DNA from: Gammaproteobacteria bacterium UBA2955
Lineage (GTDB): Bacteria; Pseudomonadota; Gammaproteobacteria; Pseudomonadales; Azotimanducaceae
Assembly (NCBI GenBank): GCA_002348825.1
Contig: DEBN01000033.1
Span: 33,000 to 69,425 of the forward strand
Direction of reading: 5' to 3'
Length of the DNA: 36,426 nucleotides
Below, piece after piece: positions 7,622 through 15,823 of the stretch (its first letter is position 1; every line of letters starts with the position of its first letter). Both the position numbers and the translations under genes were made by a program. The notes under the pieces were generated by a model that was not told the origin of the DNA, ran no database searches, and saw only the letters and a list, made by a program, of their open reading frames with translations.

Positions 7622-7917
7622 GGCGACAACGCCGCTTTCGCTTCAAAGAACATCGTAACCATAACTCTCTCAGCGTCTTTGATATCTGATATTGGCTCGG
7701 AAAGCGCGACTTCAACTAGATTGTCTTTATTCGGCTCAGCGCCGTCGCCATGATCTCGCTCGATCAGCATTGACGTCGCACTAACATCTATTATCTGCGC
7801 GTTCTCCGCATCTCGAAGACCAGCGAAGTGATGGACATAGGCCAACACGGCGTCGGGATGATCGTCATTCATATGCTCGATGATTTCCGCCTTCACCTCA
7901 GGATCGATCTTGGACAA
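7609..7917 (-). CDS. DUF2470 (HugZ C-terminal-like) protein
   Basis: This protein of about 102 residues matches the DUF2470 domain that forms the C-terminal part of HugZ-type heme oxygenases: EVKAEIIEHMNDDHPDAVLAYVHHFAG, then an inner block with MLIERD and a C-terminal RVMVTMFFEAK. The start I chose is the TTG at 7917, since AAGGAG lies 6 bases before it. A longer frame to 7986 has no ribosome site and a basic N-terminus unlike the family. It lies downstream of the siderophore-interacting protein gene (110-base gap), probably in the same Fur-regulated transcript. A stand-alone DUF2470 protein usually accompanies iron or heme genes. Confidence 0.85.
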   Translation of the reverse strand: MSKIDPEVKAEIIEHMNDDHPDAVLAYVHHFAGLRDAENAQIIDVSATSMLIERDHGDGAEPNKDNLVEVALSEPISDIKDAERVMVTMFFEAKAALSPQEP

Positions 7918-8027
7918 AACACTCTCCTTTTCCGTATATAAAACCTTTCGGCGCCCACTAAACAGCGCTTTACGACCGGCACTCAACGCTTCCGCGGCAA
8001 CAAGGACCTGACCCTGTACTGGCGCGA

Positions 8028-8807
8028 CTAGCTCATGCGGAGTGCGGACTTAACCTCCTCGAGCGCCTTGGCTTTCTGCAGCCCCTCTTGTGTCGCACCA
8101 ATTTTCCAGTAGCTGCTGACATACTTTCCGTGAACAGCTGATTTCAAGGATTTTAATGTTTTTCGCGCTGAACGCATCAGTTCGAACTCGCCAGCAACCC
8201 AGATATACGGCGCGCCGTCCAGCCATTGCAACTTTTCCAGACACTGAAATAATTCATCCGAATAGATATCCGGTTGCGCATTAATAATCCATTCAACCCT
8301 AACGCCCGGTGGCTTTTCTAGATCAACACAATCGTCTTTTGAGGGCACCTCTAAAAAAGCATAGCCGAGGGCATCCTCAGGTAGACGCTGTAAATTAACC
8401 GCGATCGCTGGGAGCGCGCTTAGATCACCGAAGAACGCAAACCAATCGGCGTCTGCATCCGCTAGTTTTGTTGGACCCGGCCCGGCAATGGCCAGAACAT
8501 CGCCAACACAAGCGGCACGCGCCCAGGCAGATGCCGGGCCCAGATCTCCGTGTAGGACGAAATCGATATCAAGCTCTCGCGTCTCTGCTCTAAACGCTCT
8601 CACAGTATATGACCTCTTGACGGCGCTCTTCGCCGTGTCCGCATCGACAACCGGCAGCCCTTGCGGGTGAAATAGGGCTTTTACATAACCACTTTCAGCG
8701 TCGGTTGGAAAATCTGCCAGATCTTTGCCATGCAGCGTTATTCTTTTTAGATGCGGGCTGAGGATACTGGTATCGATGACTTCGAGAGATCTGACACGAA
8801 TAGGCAT
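8028..8807 (-). CDS. Siderophore-interacting protein (FAD-dependent ferric reductase, ViuB/YqjH family)
   Basis: This 259-residue cytoplasmic flavoreductase is of the type that releases iron from ferric-siderophores. The FAD-binding FNR-like domain carries RSYTVR at residues 65-70 and a DFVLHGDLGPASAWA segment. The C-terminal NAD(P)H-binding part ends with the family signature YVSSYWKIGATQEG. The length is typical. It sits in a minus-strand group with a membrane protein upstream (55-base gap) and DUF2470 downstream, behind a Fur-like palindrome at 9361-9381. No TonB receptor or siderophore synthesis gene is present in the window, so the siderophore is unknown. Confidence 0.92.
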   Translation of the reverse strand: MPIRVRSLEVIDTSILSPHLKRITLHGKDLADFPTDAESGYVKALFHPQGLPVVDADTAKSAVKRSYTVRAFRAETRELDIDFVLHGDLGPASAWARAACVGDVLAIAGPGPTKLADADADWFAFFGDLSALPAIAVNLQRLPEDALGYAFLEVPSKDDCVDLEKPPGVRVEWIINAQPDIYSDELFQCLEKLQWLDGAPYIWVAGEFELMRSARKTLKSLKSAVHGKYVSSYWKIGATQEGLQKAKALEEVKSALRMS

Positions 8808-8862
8808 TAAAACCTCGCGGTGGCCTGTGCGGCAAAATCGAACACCCCTTTACACCAAAGGA

Positions 8863-9264
8863 TTAAGCGGGCGGGTTTGCCCGCGCCCAAATGAATGAGC
8901 GCACACAGATGACCACGTAGAAAGCACCGGTAACAAAAAGCATTAATTTAGATGCTCCGGCAGCTGGGTTAGCAAAGGCGCCCGACCCCATAAAAAGGCC
9001 TCGAAAAAAGTCTAGTCCACCCAGAAAAGCAACCAACCCGAACAGTACTGCGATATGCATCCATACCTTGCGCCGCGCCGGCAGCGTTATGCACAGTCCC
9101 CCCATTACTAAAATCGGTGCGCCGAGCATCGCTGGAATCCATGACGTGATCGACGTCGACCCAGAAGCCAGAGACACCGTCGTCGCCCACGCGATCAACC
9201 AGAGCCCGTAGATCACAGTCCAGCGAGACATTTCGATGTTCAAAAAGGTAAATTGTTGTGACAC
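8863..9264 (-). CDS. Four-helix integral membrane protein, first gene of iron group
   Basis: This protein of about 133 residues has four predicted transmembrane helices: VIYGLWLIAWATTVSLA, WIPAMLGAPILVMGGLCI, MHIAVLFGLVAFLGGLDF and KLMLFVTGAFYVVICV. An LPARRKVW loop lies between helices two and three and a positively charged tail at the end. It resembles uncharacterised small membrane proteins and I cannot assign a function. The GTG at 9264 is chosen because GGAGG ends four bases before it; an upstream ATG at 9288 has no ribosome site. Being first after the Fur-like box and ahead of the siderophore-interacting protein, it is probably iron-regulated. Confidence 0.75.
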   Translation of the reverse strand: MSQQFTFLNIEMSRWTVIYGLWLIAWATTVSLASGSTSITSWIPAMLGAPILVMGGLCITLPARRKVWMHIAVLFGLVAFLGGLDFFRGLFMGSGAFANPAAGASKLMLFVTGAFYVVICVRSFIWARANPPA

Positions 9265-9360
9265 GAGACCTCCAAAGCCTTCAATCATTAATGCGCTAAA
9301 AAAACGTCCGGCCCTATTTTTACATTATTGTTCGGCCTCTACAGGCTGTAGTATCCTAAA

Positions 9361-9381
9361 TGCAAATAGTTATCATTTGCA
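9361..9381. promoter_or_regulatory. Fur-like palindromic box in divergent iron promoter
   Basis: TGCAAAT and ATTTGCA form a perfect inverted repeat around AGTTATC. The central 13 bases match the Fur core AATGATTATCATT at 11 of 13. It lies in the gap between the leftward iron group (start 9264) and the rightward small gene (start 9396). It sits only 14 bases before the latter's start, so binding would block its expression. Confidence 0.6.
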
Positions 9382-9395
9382 AACAAGGACACCCA

Positions 9396-9707
9396 TTGAC
9401 CGACCTATCAGCAGCAGATCTCGCAGATCAAATTGTCGAAGCGAAAAATACTTTGGTCGTTTTAGGTCGCCGAATATTTCGTATCTCTTCGGAATTGAGT
9501 AGCCTCGATGAAAATCAAAGAGCACTCGTGCGACAATTGTCTGAAGACCACGAACTGTTTGAGAACCCGCAGATCATCTACGCAAAAATGGAAGAGTTTT
9601 ATAAAGCCGCCAACGGCTACGTCGAACTACTCAAAGATCTTAACGTCCGATTAGTTGAATTATCAGGCCAGCCTTATCAAACCTCCACGAAAGATCTTCG
9701 ATCGTAA
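9396..9707 (+). CDS. Small helical protein of unknown function under a Fur-like box
   Basis: This 103-residue soluble protein is predicted almost entirely helical, with heptad-like leucine and isoleucine spacing (DLADQIVEAKNTLVVLGRRIF, QRALVRQLSEDHELF, YVELLKDLNVRLVEL). I do not recognise the family. I place the start at the TTG at 9396 because AAGGA lies 6 bases before it. Starting at 9360 would begin the gene inside the Fur-like palindrome and has no ribosome site. The position beside that palindrome suggests expression under iron limitation. It is convergent with the prolyl oligopeptidase gene. Confidence 0.7.
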   Translation: MTDLSAADLADQIVEAKNTLVVLGRRIFRISSELSSLDENQRALVRQLSEDHELFENPQIIYAKMEEFYKAANGYVELLKDLNVRLVELSGQPYQTSTKDLRS

Positions 9708-9776
9708 GTACTGGCTCTGCACGAGTTAACATGCTGTGTTGAGCAGTTGCATCCCCAGCGACCTGAGCTACTTAAG

Positions 9777-11882
9777 CTAACGCCCCATATTCGCCAGAGC
9801 AAACGCGAACGAATCCGCGTATTGATCGACAATTTTCTCTGTGGGCGTGCCGGCGCCATGTCCCGCGTCTTTCTCGATACGAATCAGCACCGGTGCCGCG
9901 CCGCTCTGCTTCGCCTGTAACTGCGCTGCGAACTTAAACGAGTGTGCCGGCACCACCCGGTCATCGTGGTCACTGGTGGTCACAAGAGTCGCAGGGTATG
10001 CCGTACCTGCTCGAACATTGTGCACAGGAGAATAACCCAAAAGATATTCGAACATTTCTTTCGACTGCTCGGCGGTACCATAGTCATATGCCCAGCCTGC
10101 GCCCGCCGTGAACGTGTGATAACGCAACATATCCAATACCCCGACGGCCGGCAGCGCTACCGCCATTAGGTCCGGTCGTTGAGTCATCACGGCGCCCACA
10201 AGTAACCCGCCATTGCTGCCACCGCGCACCGCCAAATGCGCGGAATCGGTAATACCGCTGGCAATTAGGTATTCCGCAGCAGCGATAAAGTCGTCGAATA
10301 CGTTCTGTTTGTTCGTTTGGGTACCCGCGTCGTGCCATACCTTGCCGTACTCACCGCCGCCGCGGAGGTTGGGAACCGCATAGACTCCACCGGCTTCAAG
10401 CCAAGCCGCCATAGCGCTGGAAAAGCTCGGCGTTAGACTGATATTAAAGCCTCCATAGCCATACAAAATGGTTGGGTGCGGCTTATCTGCAGCAAGGTCG
10501 GCGCGATGGGTAATGATCATAGGCACTTGGGTGCCGTCTTTAGAAGCATAAAAAATTTGCTTTGACACATAGGCGTCGCTGTCAAAAGGCGCTTTCGAGA
10601 CACGATATATCGAGGACGAACCGCTCGAAATATCCAACTTCAACAAGGTACTAGGGGTGCTATAGCTGTCGAACGTATAGTAGACGGTCGTGTCAGAGGC
10701 TTTACCGCTGAATCCGGCCGCGTCGCCGGGACCCGGCAGCGCAATTTCCCGCACCAACTCACCATCGACGGAAAATTGCTTAACCTGAGAAATCACGTCC
10801 ACCATATATTCGGCAAAAAACTGTCCGCCAGCAGCCGACACATTCAATACGTGGTCACTTTCCGGAATCACATCCTGCCATTGCTCTGGCGCATCTAAGC
10901 TGAACTTAACCAGTCGACCATTTGGTGCAGACCGATTGGTCTCGGCAAACAGACTCCCGTCCTTGCTAAAAACAACTCCGACATCGGCATTCTCGTCAGC
11001 CGCAACCGTAACCAGCTTCGAGCCAGGCGCGGTGAGATCTTTAACAAACAGCCGGTTACCCGAAGTCGTGTTACTGGCGTAGATCGCAAGAAACTGCTGA
11101 TCTTCGGTCACAGAACCAGAAACGTAGCGATATTTTTCATTAGCGCCGTCGCCAAATACCACTTGGTCGGAAGATTGCGCGGTGCCTAGTACGTGGAAAT
11201 ATAAACGGTGATGATCAGTTTTCGCGGTAAGCTCATTACCTTCCGGAGAATCGTATCGAGAATAATAAAAACCGGTTTCGCCCTGCCACGCCAAACCGCT
11301 GAATTTCACGTCGTCTATTTGGTCAACGACCTCTAACGTTTCGGTATCGATAACCTCAACGCTGCGCCAATCCGCCCCGCCTTCGCTCTTTTGATACGCC
11401 GCCAAACTTCCAGAGGGGGAAAAAGACAACGCGGCAATCGACGTGGTACCGTCTTCGGAAAATGTATTCGGATCGATAAACACGCTTTCTTCGCCCGCTG
11501 CATTGAGGCGATAGATGACCGCTTGGTTCTGCAGCCCAGAGTTGCGTTGGAAATAGGTATATTCGCCTTCGTCAAACGGTGCGCTTTCGCGTTCGTAATC
11601 CAATAAGCGCGACAACCGTTCGCTAAACTCCCGCTTGCGCGGTAGCGCGTCTAGATAATCAAATGTCACCGCATTTTGCGCGTCGACCCAAGCGGTCGTA
11701 GCGGTACTCGTGTCATCCTCCAGCCAGCGATAGGGGTCTATCACTTCGGTGTCGAAATACACATCTGCGACCGGGATTTGTTCAGTTTGAGGATATTCAA
11801 GCGGCGCTTTTTGGTTCATGGGCGAAGGCTCACAGGCGGCTAATAAAAGACTGGCAAATGCCAAAATTACAGCTCCGCGCAT
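9777..11882 (-). CDS. Prolyl oligopeptidase (S9A) lipoprotein
   Basis: This 701-residue enzyme has a lipoprotein signal peptide (lipobox LAAC) and the two-domain layout of S9 peptidases. The N-terminal part contains DPYRWLEDD and a seven-bladed propeller of roughly 330 residues. The C-terminal alpha/beta hydrolase domain follows with ILYGYGGFN. The catalytic Ser is in GGSNGG (near residue 555), the Asp in SDHDDRV (near 640) and the His in AGHGAG (near 675). It should cleave short proline-containing peptides at the cell envelope. I use the ATG at 11882; a TTG two codons earlier is possible. It is last in a minus-strand series but lies about 295 bases from the next gene, so it probably has its own promoter. 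Confidence 0.95.
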   Translation of the reverse strand: MRGAVILAFASLLLAACEPSPMNQKAPLEYPQTEQIPVADVYFDTEVIDPYRWLEDDTSTATTAWVDAQNAVTFDYLDALPRKREFSERLSRLLDYERESAPFDEGEYTYFQRNSGLQNQAVIYRLNAAGEESVFIDPNTFSEDGTTSIAALSFSPSGSLAAYQKSEGGADWRSVEVIDTETLEVVDQIDDVKFSGLAWQGETGFYYSRYDSPEGNELTAKTDHHRLYFHVLGTAQSSDQVVFGDGANEKYRYVSGSVTEDQQFLAIYASNTTSGNRLFVKDLTAPGSKLVTVAADENADVGVVFSKDGSLFAETNRSAPNGRLVKFSLDAPEQWQDVIPESDHVLNVSAAGGQFFAEYMVDVISQVKQFSVDGELVREIALPGPGDAAGFSGKASDTTVYYTFDSYSTPSTLLKLDISSGSSSIYRVSKAPFDSDAYVSKQIFYASKDGTQVPMIITHRADLAADKPHPTILYGYGGFNISLTPSFSSAMAAWLEAGGVYAVPNLRGGGEYGKVWHDAGTQTNKQNVFDDFIAAAEYLIASGITDSAHLAVRGGSNGGLLVGAVMTQRPDLMAVALPAVGVLDMLRYHTFTAGAGWAYDYGTAEQSKEMFEYLLGYSPVHNVRAGTAYPATLVTTSDHDDRVVPAHSFKFAAQLQAKQSGAAPVLIRIEKDAGHGAGTPTEKIVDQYADSFAFALANMGR

Positions 11883-12177
11883 CTTCAAACACCCCTAATG
11901 TTCCTACCACTGTTGGTTGCATAGGATGAGTTTAGCCCAGACCCGTAAGGTTATTAAGATGACCTGGGCCTGCCGGCACCTGCTTGACGCTAAACCAGTT
12001 GCCGCGGCCATATCTGTGCCACGTGCCCAAGGTCGAGGGCACCGCGGAGAAATAGGTTATGTCGAAATCATTGACCGTGGGGCAACTTGTACTGCCTGAT
12101 TATTGCGCCACCACGAACCCTTAATGCGCGCCCAGAACACCCGATATCGTGCAGACTGTACTACCCAACTCGTCTTG

Positions 12178-13089
12178 TTAGTTCTTTTTTTGGACGACCG
12201 CCCGATATGCCGCCGGGTTCAAATCCTGATTGGGGTCGACCAAATGCCCAGCAGGAAAACTGACCGCCGTGGCCGCATCTGCGGTATCCATACACAGCAG
12301 GTGGTTATTATCACCATCGCCCAAATCGGCAAGCGCGAATGGCGCAATTGCATTGCTTGAGCCATCCTCGCGCCTTACCGTCACCCGATAGAGCAGACGT
12401 TCCGCATCGCCGACTTCGCTACGATCTGGTCGTCGCACTCCGCCAGCCCAGGTCACGCGGATGACCTGCAGCGTGCCGAACGGACATAAAGTACCTCTCG
12501 TATTTGTCGGCCACTCGCCGACAGGCACGGTCTGCGCGACTACGATGTAAGGGCCCGCATCGAGCGACGCAACCGAAACCTTAGTGCCGTTAAAATTCAC
12601 CGCCCCACTGGCGCTGAGTAAATCATCGACAATTCGCACGATCGTCGGCGGGTTATCCGGCCAGTCTCCAAATTGACCGATAAGCAGCACGGTGCGCGAT
12701 TCACCGGGATCATCGGCCGGTTCGAGCAGGGCACAGTCCGGCACTTTCTCTGCCCCCGAGCGAGTCACGACACGGAAATCTGCTGGTTGTAGGGTTGCTG
12801 CGTCGAGGCTTTGGGAAAACACTACGGGCATACCGTCCTGAGCCCATGCGCCGAGACAAATTAAATTCGCCCTGAGTGGTAGCGCGTTGTCTAAGCCGAA
12901 AAATGCGGACAACAGCTGGGGCGGTTCGAAATCTGCAGACGCAGCAACGTGACGTGGGATTGCGCCGGTCCCGGAATGACTGGCTGCCTGCGCGAATAGT
13001 GCGACGCTCGTAAGCGACAGACCGCACCATAGGAAAACACTTACGACTACGACGCAAGCGGCCCTATGGGCAGATCTAACCGAACTCAT
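12178..13089 (-). CDS. Exported protein of unknown function, coupled to the Baeyer-Villiger monooxygenase gene
   Basis: This 303-residue protein begins with a basic region and a hydrophobic signal segment (AACVVVVSVFLWCGLSLTSVALFAQA). The mature part is beta-rich with paired cysteines (NLICLGAW, PDCALLE, GTLCPFG, LLCMDT) and blocks such as FFGLDNALP, VFSQSLDAATLQPADF and PFALADLGDGDNNH. The 'functions of a superposed pair then a value of the form DxD' look suggests a fibronectin- or Ig-like fold, but I recognise no family. The ATG overlaps the end of the monooxygenase gene by 14 bases, so the two are co-translated. A role in handling the monooxygenase substrate outside the cytoplasm is conceivable. 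Confidence 0.7.
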   Translation of the reverse strand: MSSVRSAHRAACVVVVSVFLWCGLSLTSVALFAQAASHSGTGAIPRHVAASADFEPPQLLSAFFGLDNALPLRANLICLGAWAQDGMPVVFSQSLDAATLQPADFRVVTRSGAEKVPDCALLEPADDPGESRTVLLIGQFGDWPDNPPTIVRIVDDLLSASGAVNFNGTKVSVASLDAGPYIVVAQTVPVGEWPTNTRGTLCPFGTLQVIRVTWAGGVRRPDRSEVGDAERLLYRVTVRREDGSSNAIAPFALADLGDGDNNHLLCMDTADAATAVSFPAGHLVDPNQDLNPAAYRAVVQKKN

Positions 13090-14923
13090 ACGCGTCCAGA
13101 GTTTCCTGGGCGCGAATGCGGTACTTGTGCCAAGCGCCACCGCCGTAATACGCCAAACTTCCGGGTTCAGCCTCGCCATGGCCATTGTAATAGGTAATAC
13201 AGTCACGTAATGGCCGCGTCAATTGATCGGCATCGCGACAATGTTCCGCATAGGCGTCCTCGTGTTCGGCTTTGACATCCACCACATCACTACCTTGGCT
13301 GCGCAGCGTCTCGAGCATCCACACCACATAGTCGCCATGCTCTTCAATGGCATTGGTGAAATTAAAACTGCCGCCACCACCCTGGGGCCCAGAGATCAGA
13401 AACAAATTTGGGAAGCCTTTGCTGTGCAAGCCAAGAAAGGTTTTTGTGCCTTCTTCCTGCCACTTGTCGCGCAGTGTGCGGCCCTCGCGACCGACGATCA
13501 TGTTAAAGGTGGAGGTTGCCATCCACTGAAAGCCGGTGGCATATATCAAAACGTCTAATGGATACTCTTTATCACCATGCACCACGCCTTGCGCGTTGAT
13601 CTTGCTCACCCCTCTGGGGGCAGTGTCCACAAGATGCACATGAGGTAGGTTGAAGGTAGGCAGATATTCGTCATGAAACGTTGGTCGCTTGCAACCATAT
13701 GGGTAATAGGGTTTCAACGCTGCCGCGGTCACCGGATCTTCTACGATTGCGTCTACCCGAGCACGAATTTGCTCCATGATCCGGAAATTGGAGTCGAGCT
13801 GTTTCTGCACCAACTCCTCCGGACTTATCGCTTCCGCATGTTGCTTACGCTCACGAAAATCTTTTACACGGCCTGCGAGATAGTCATCATTGGCTTTCAT
13901 CGCTGTGCGGCCCTGAGAGATTTTTGCAAACCGCGCGCGCCGCGCTTTCGCCCAGCCTGGCTCCTTGGCCCACTCCTTAAACTCTTCCACAGACGTTTCG
14001 CGCTGGTCGCGCACGTCTATAGACGATGGCGTGCGCTGGAACACGTAGAGTTCTTCGACGATCTTCGCCAATTCGGGCACCGCTTGCACCGCGGTGGCGC
14101 CGGTACCGATAATGCCAACGCGCTTGCCCTTAAGATCGATGTTGTAGTCCCAGCGCGACGTGTGGAACGAACTCCCTGCAAACGATTGCATACCATCGAT
14201 GCGCGCCAGTTTCGGTGTGGTCAAAATACCGTTTGCCAGAACCACAAACTTCGCACGCATCGCGTCACCGCGATCTGTATGCACGGTCCAGCGGGAGTTG
14301 TCTTCATCCCATTCGGTTCTTTCTACTGTAGTGTGGAACAGACACTTATCGTAAAAACCGAACTTCTCTGCCATTTTTTGGCAGTACTCCATAATTTCGA
14401 AACCCGCAGCAAATTTCATTGAAGGGATGTAATTCATCTCCTCGAGCAACGGCAAATAACTGTAAGACTCCACGTCACAGGCGATACCCGGGTAGCGATT
14501 CCAATACCAGGTGCCACCCACATCGCCGCCCTTCTCACAAAAGCGCACATTTTCAAAACCTGCCCGTTGCAGTTTGTGCCACAGCAGTAACCCAGCAAAA
14601 CCTGCGCCAACCACCAGCACTTCGCATTCATCAGTCAAGGCTTCGCGCGGTACCGGATCTGCCGAATACACGTCCTGTAGATAGCGGCTAAACTCACCCT
14701 TCATTTCGATGTAGTCAGCCGCACCGGCTCGCGCCTCTTTAAACGCCTTATATTTGGCTTGTTCCTCGGCATCGAAAACGGCGCCGACCGGCTCGGGAGG
14801 CAACGTCTTAAGGGCCTCATTGGTGTTAGTCGAATAGCCTTTGCCGGTAATTTTTTCCGACGCCTTTGCCGCCCGGGTCGCAAAAACCTTTAGTCCACTG
14901 ACTGGATCTACCTTAATAGACAT
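13076..14923 (-). CDS. Baeyer-Villiger monooxygenase (type I, long N-terminal form)
   Basis: This 615-residue FAD- and NADPH-dependent enzyme would insert oxygen next to a ketone to give an ester or lactone. The FAD motif GAGFAG lies at residues 106-111, followed by GGDVGGTWYWNRYPG. The Baeyer-Villiger fingerprint FAGSSFHTSRWD is at 248-259, matching FxGxxxHxxxW with D where many have P. The second Rossmann motif GTGATA is at 273-278. About 90 residues precede the FAD motif, as in the 600-residue subgroup acting on large cyclic ketones, steroids or acetone-like substrates. A G-rich ribosome site precedes the ATG. It is followed with a 14-base overlap by an exported protein and preceded by a crotonase gene, fitting ketone or alicyclic degradation. 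Confidence 0.93.
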   Translation of the reverse strand: MSIKVDPVSGLKVFATRAAKASEKITGKGYSTNTNEALKTLPPEPVGAVFDAEEQAKYKAFKEARAGAADYIEMKGEFSRYLQDVYSADPVPREALTDECEVLVVGAGFAGLLLWHKLQRAGFENVRFCEKGGDVGGTWYWNRYPGIACDVESYSYLPLLEEMNYIPSMKFAAGFEIMEYCQKMAEKFGFYDKCLFHTTVERTEWDEDNSRWTVHTDRGDAMRAKFVVLANGILTTPKLARIDGMQSFAGSSFHTSRWDYNIDLKGKRVGIIGTGATAVQAVPELAKIVEELYVFQRTPSSIDVRDQRETSVEEFKEWAKEPGWAKARRARFAKISQGRTAMKANDDYLAGRVKDFRERKQHAEAISPEELVQKQLDSNFRIMEQIRARVDAIVEDPVTAAALKPYYPYGCKRPTFHDEYLPTFNLPHVHLVDTAPRGVSKINAQGVVHGDKEYPLDVLIYATGFQWMATSTFNMIVGREGRTLRDKWQEEGTKTFLGLHSKGFPNLFLISGPQGGGGSFNFTNAIEEHGDYVVWMLETLRSQGSDVVDVKAEHEDAYAEHCRDADQLTRPLRDCITYYNGHGEAEPGSLAYYGGGAWHKYRIRAQETLDAYEFG

Positions 14924-15003
14924 ACCTTCCCCCCTGTTTTCTTATCCCTAACCCAGCGAGTACGTTCGTTTAAGTGAACCCACTGCGGCCAATCGATCGT
15001 CGC

Positions 15004-15025
15004 AAAAAGCCTAGAGCACTGGGCT
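15004..15025 (-). terminator. Intrinsic terminator after crotonase gene
   Basis: On the minus strand, AGCCCAG, a 4-base loop TGCT and CTAGGCT pair over 7 bp (one G-T wobble), followed directly by TTTTTG. It lies 6 bases beyond the stop codon of the crotonase gene and should end that transcript before the monooxygenase gene. Confidence 0.6.
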
Positions 15026-15030
15026 CAAAA

Positions 15031-15768
15031 TCACTTCTTGGCAAAGCTCTGCAAGCGCTCTTCCATATCCGGGCCTCGACCTGGGCTGTTCTGTCGCTCC
15101 CACATCAAGCCCTCCTGCAGCGTATTATCCAGACCGCCGTTAATCAGCATTTTATCTGCACGCAGAGTGAACCAGGAGTTGGCTAAAAAACTCTGCGCCA
15201 TCGCCAGTGCCTCGTCGAGTAACGACTCAGCAGCAACGCATCGATTCGCCAGACCCATGGCCACCGCTTCCGCCCCACCGATGACTCGTCCCGAAAACAT
15301 CATTTCCTTTGCTGCCAACAGACCAACCCGCCGCGGCAGGCGCTGGCTCATACCCCAAGTTGGCGACATCCCCCACTTGCCGTGGGTATCACAAAAGCGC
15401 GCATCGTCGGCGGCAATCAGCAGATCACAGGCGATGGCCAGTTCCAGCGCGCCGGTATAGCAATGACCCTGCACCGCAGCAATAACCGGCTGGGGCAGAC
15501 GCTCAATCGCGTCGAGTGTTTCCGCCTGAAAATGCCGGGAAGGCGGCTTTTCTCCGGCCTGAATAGCCTTGAGGTCATTTCCCGCCGAAAACGACCGGCC
15601 CTCGCCACGCAAAATGACACAACCCACTTGATCGGGTTGCTCTGCGATCGCGTCGATGTGGGCTCTAAGTTCATTGAACAAATTCGGACTCAGCGCGTTC
15701 AGCATGTCTGGTCTGTTAAGACTGAGAACCGCTATGCCTGAATCGTCTGATCTGCTTACAAGTTCCAT
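15031..15768 (-). CDS. Enoyl-CoA hydratase/isomerase (crotonase) family protein
   Basis: This 245-residue crotonase-fold enzyme is of near-normal length. The first oxyanion-hole block is SFSAGNDLK (residues 59-67) and the second is GHCYTGALELAIACD, whose Glu109 aligns with the first catalytic Glu of enoyl-CoA hydratase. At the second catalytic position the sequence reads CDTHGKWGMSP, so the usual Glu is replaced (about residue 129). The reaction may therefore not be a simple hydration; isomerase, hydrolase or other crotonase chemistry is possible. It is 55 bases downstream of the aldo/keto reductase gene and probably co-transcribed with it. An intrinsic terminator follows. Confidence 0.88.
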   Translation of the reverse strand: MELVSRSDDSGIAVLSLNRPDMLNALSPNLFNELRAHIDAIAEQPDQVGCVILRGEGRSFSAGNDLKAIQAGEKPPSRHFQAETLDAIERLPQPVIAAVQGHCYTGALELAIACDLLIAADDARFCDTHGKWGMSPTWGMSQRLPRRVGLLAAKEMMFSGRVIGGAEAVAMGLANRCVAAESLLDEALAMAQSFLANSWFTLRADKMLINGGLDNTLQEGLMWERQNSPGRGPDMEERLQSFAKK

Positions 15769-15823
15769 TTTTAATCCTCACTCCGCTAGCATTCGGCAGC
15801 TCAGCGCCTTTAATGTTTCCCGA

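Noticed and set aside
9360..9395. Upstream extension of the small iron-region protein
   Set aside because: It would start inside the Fur-like palindrome without a ribosome site, whereas the TTG at 9396 has AAGGA at proper distance.
13673..14422. 249-codon open frame on the plus strand
   Set aside because: It is antisense to the Baeyer-Villiger monooxygenase gene, whose motifs are unambiguous. The frame has no recognisable protein features.
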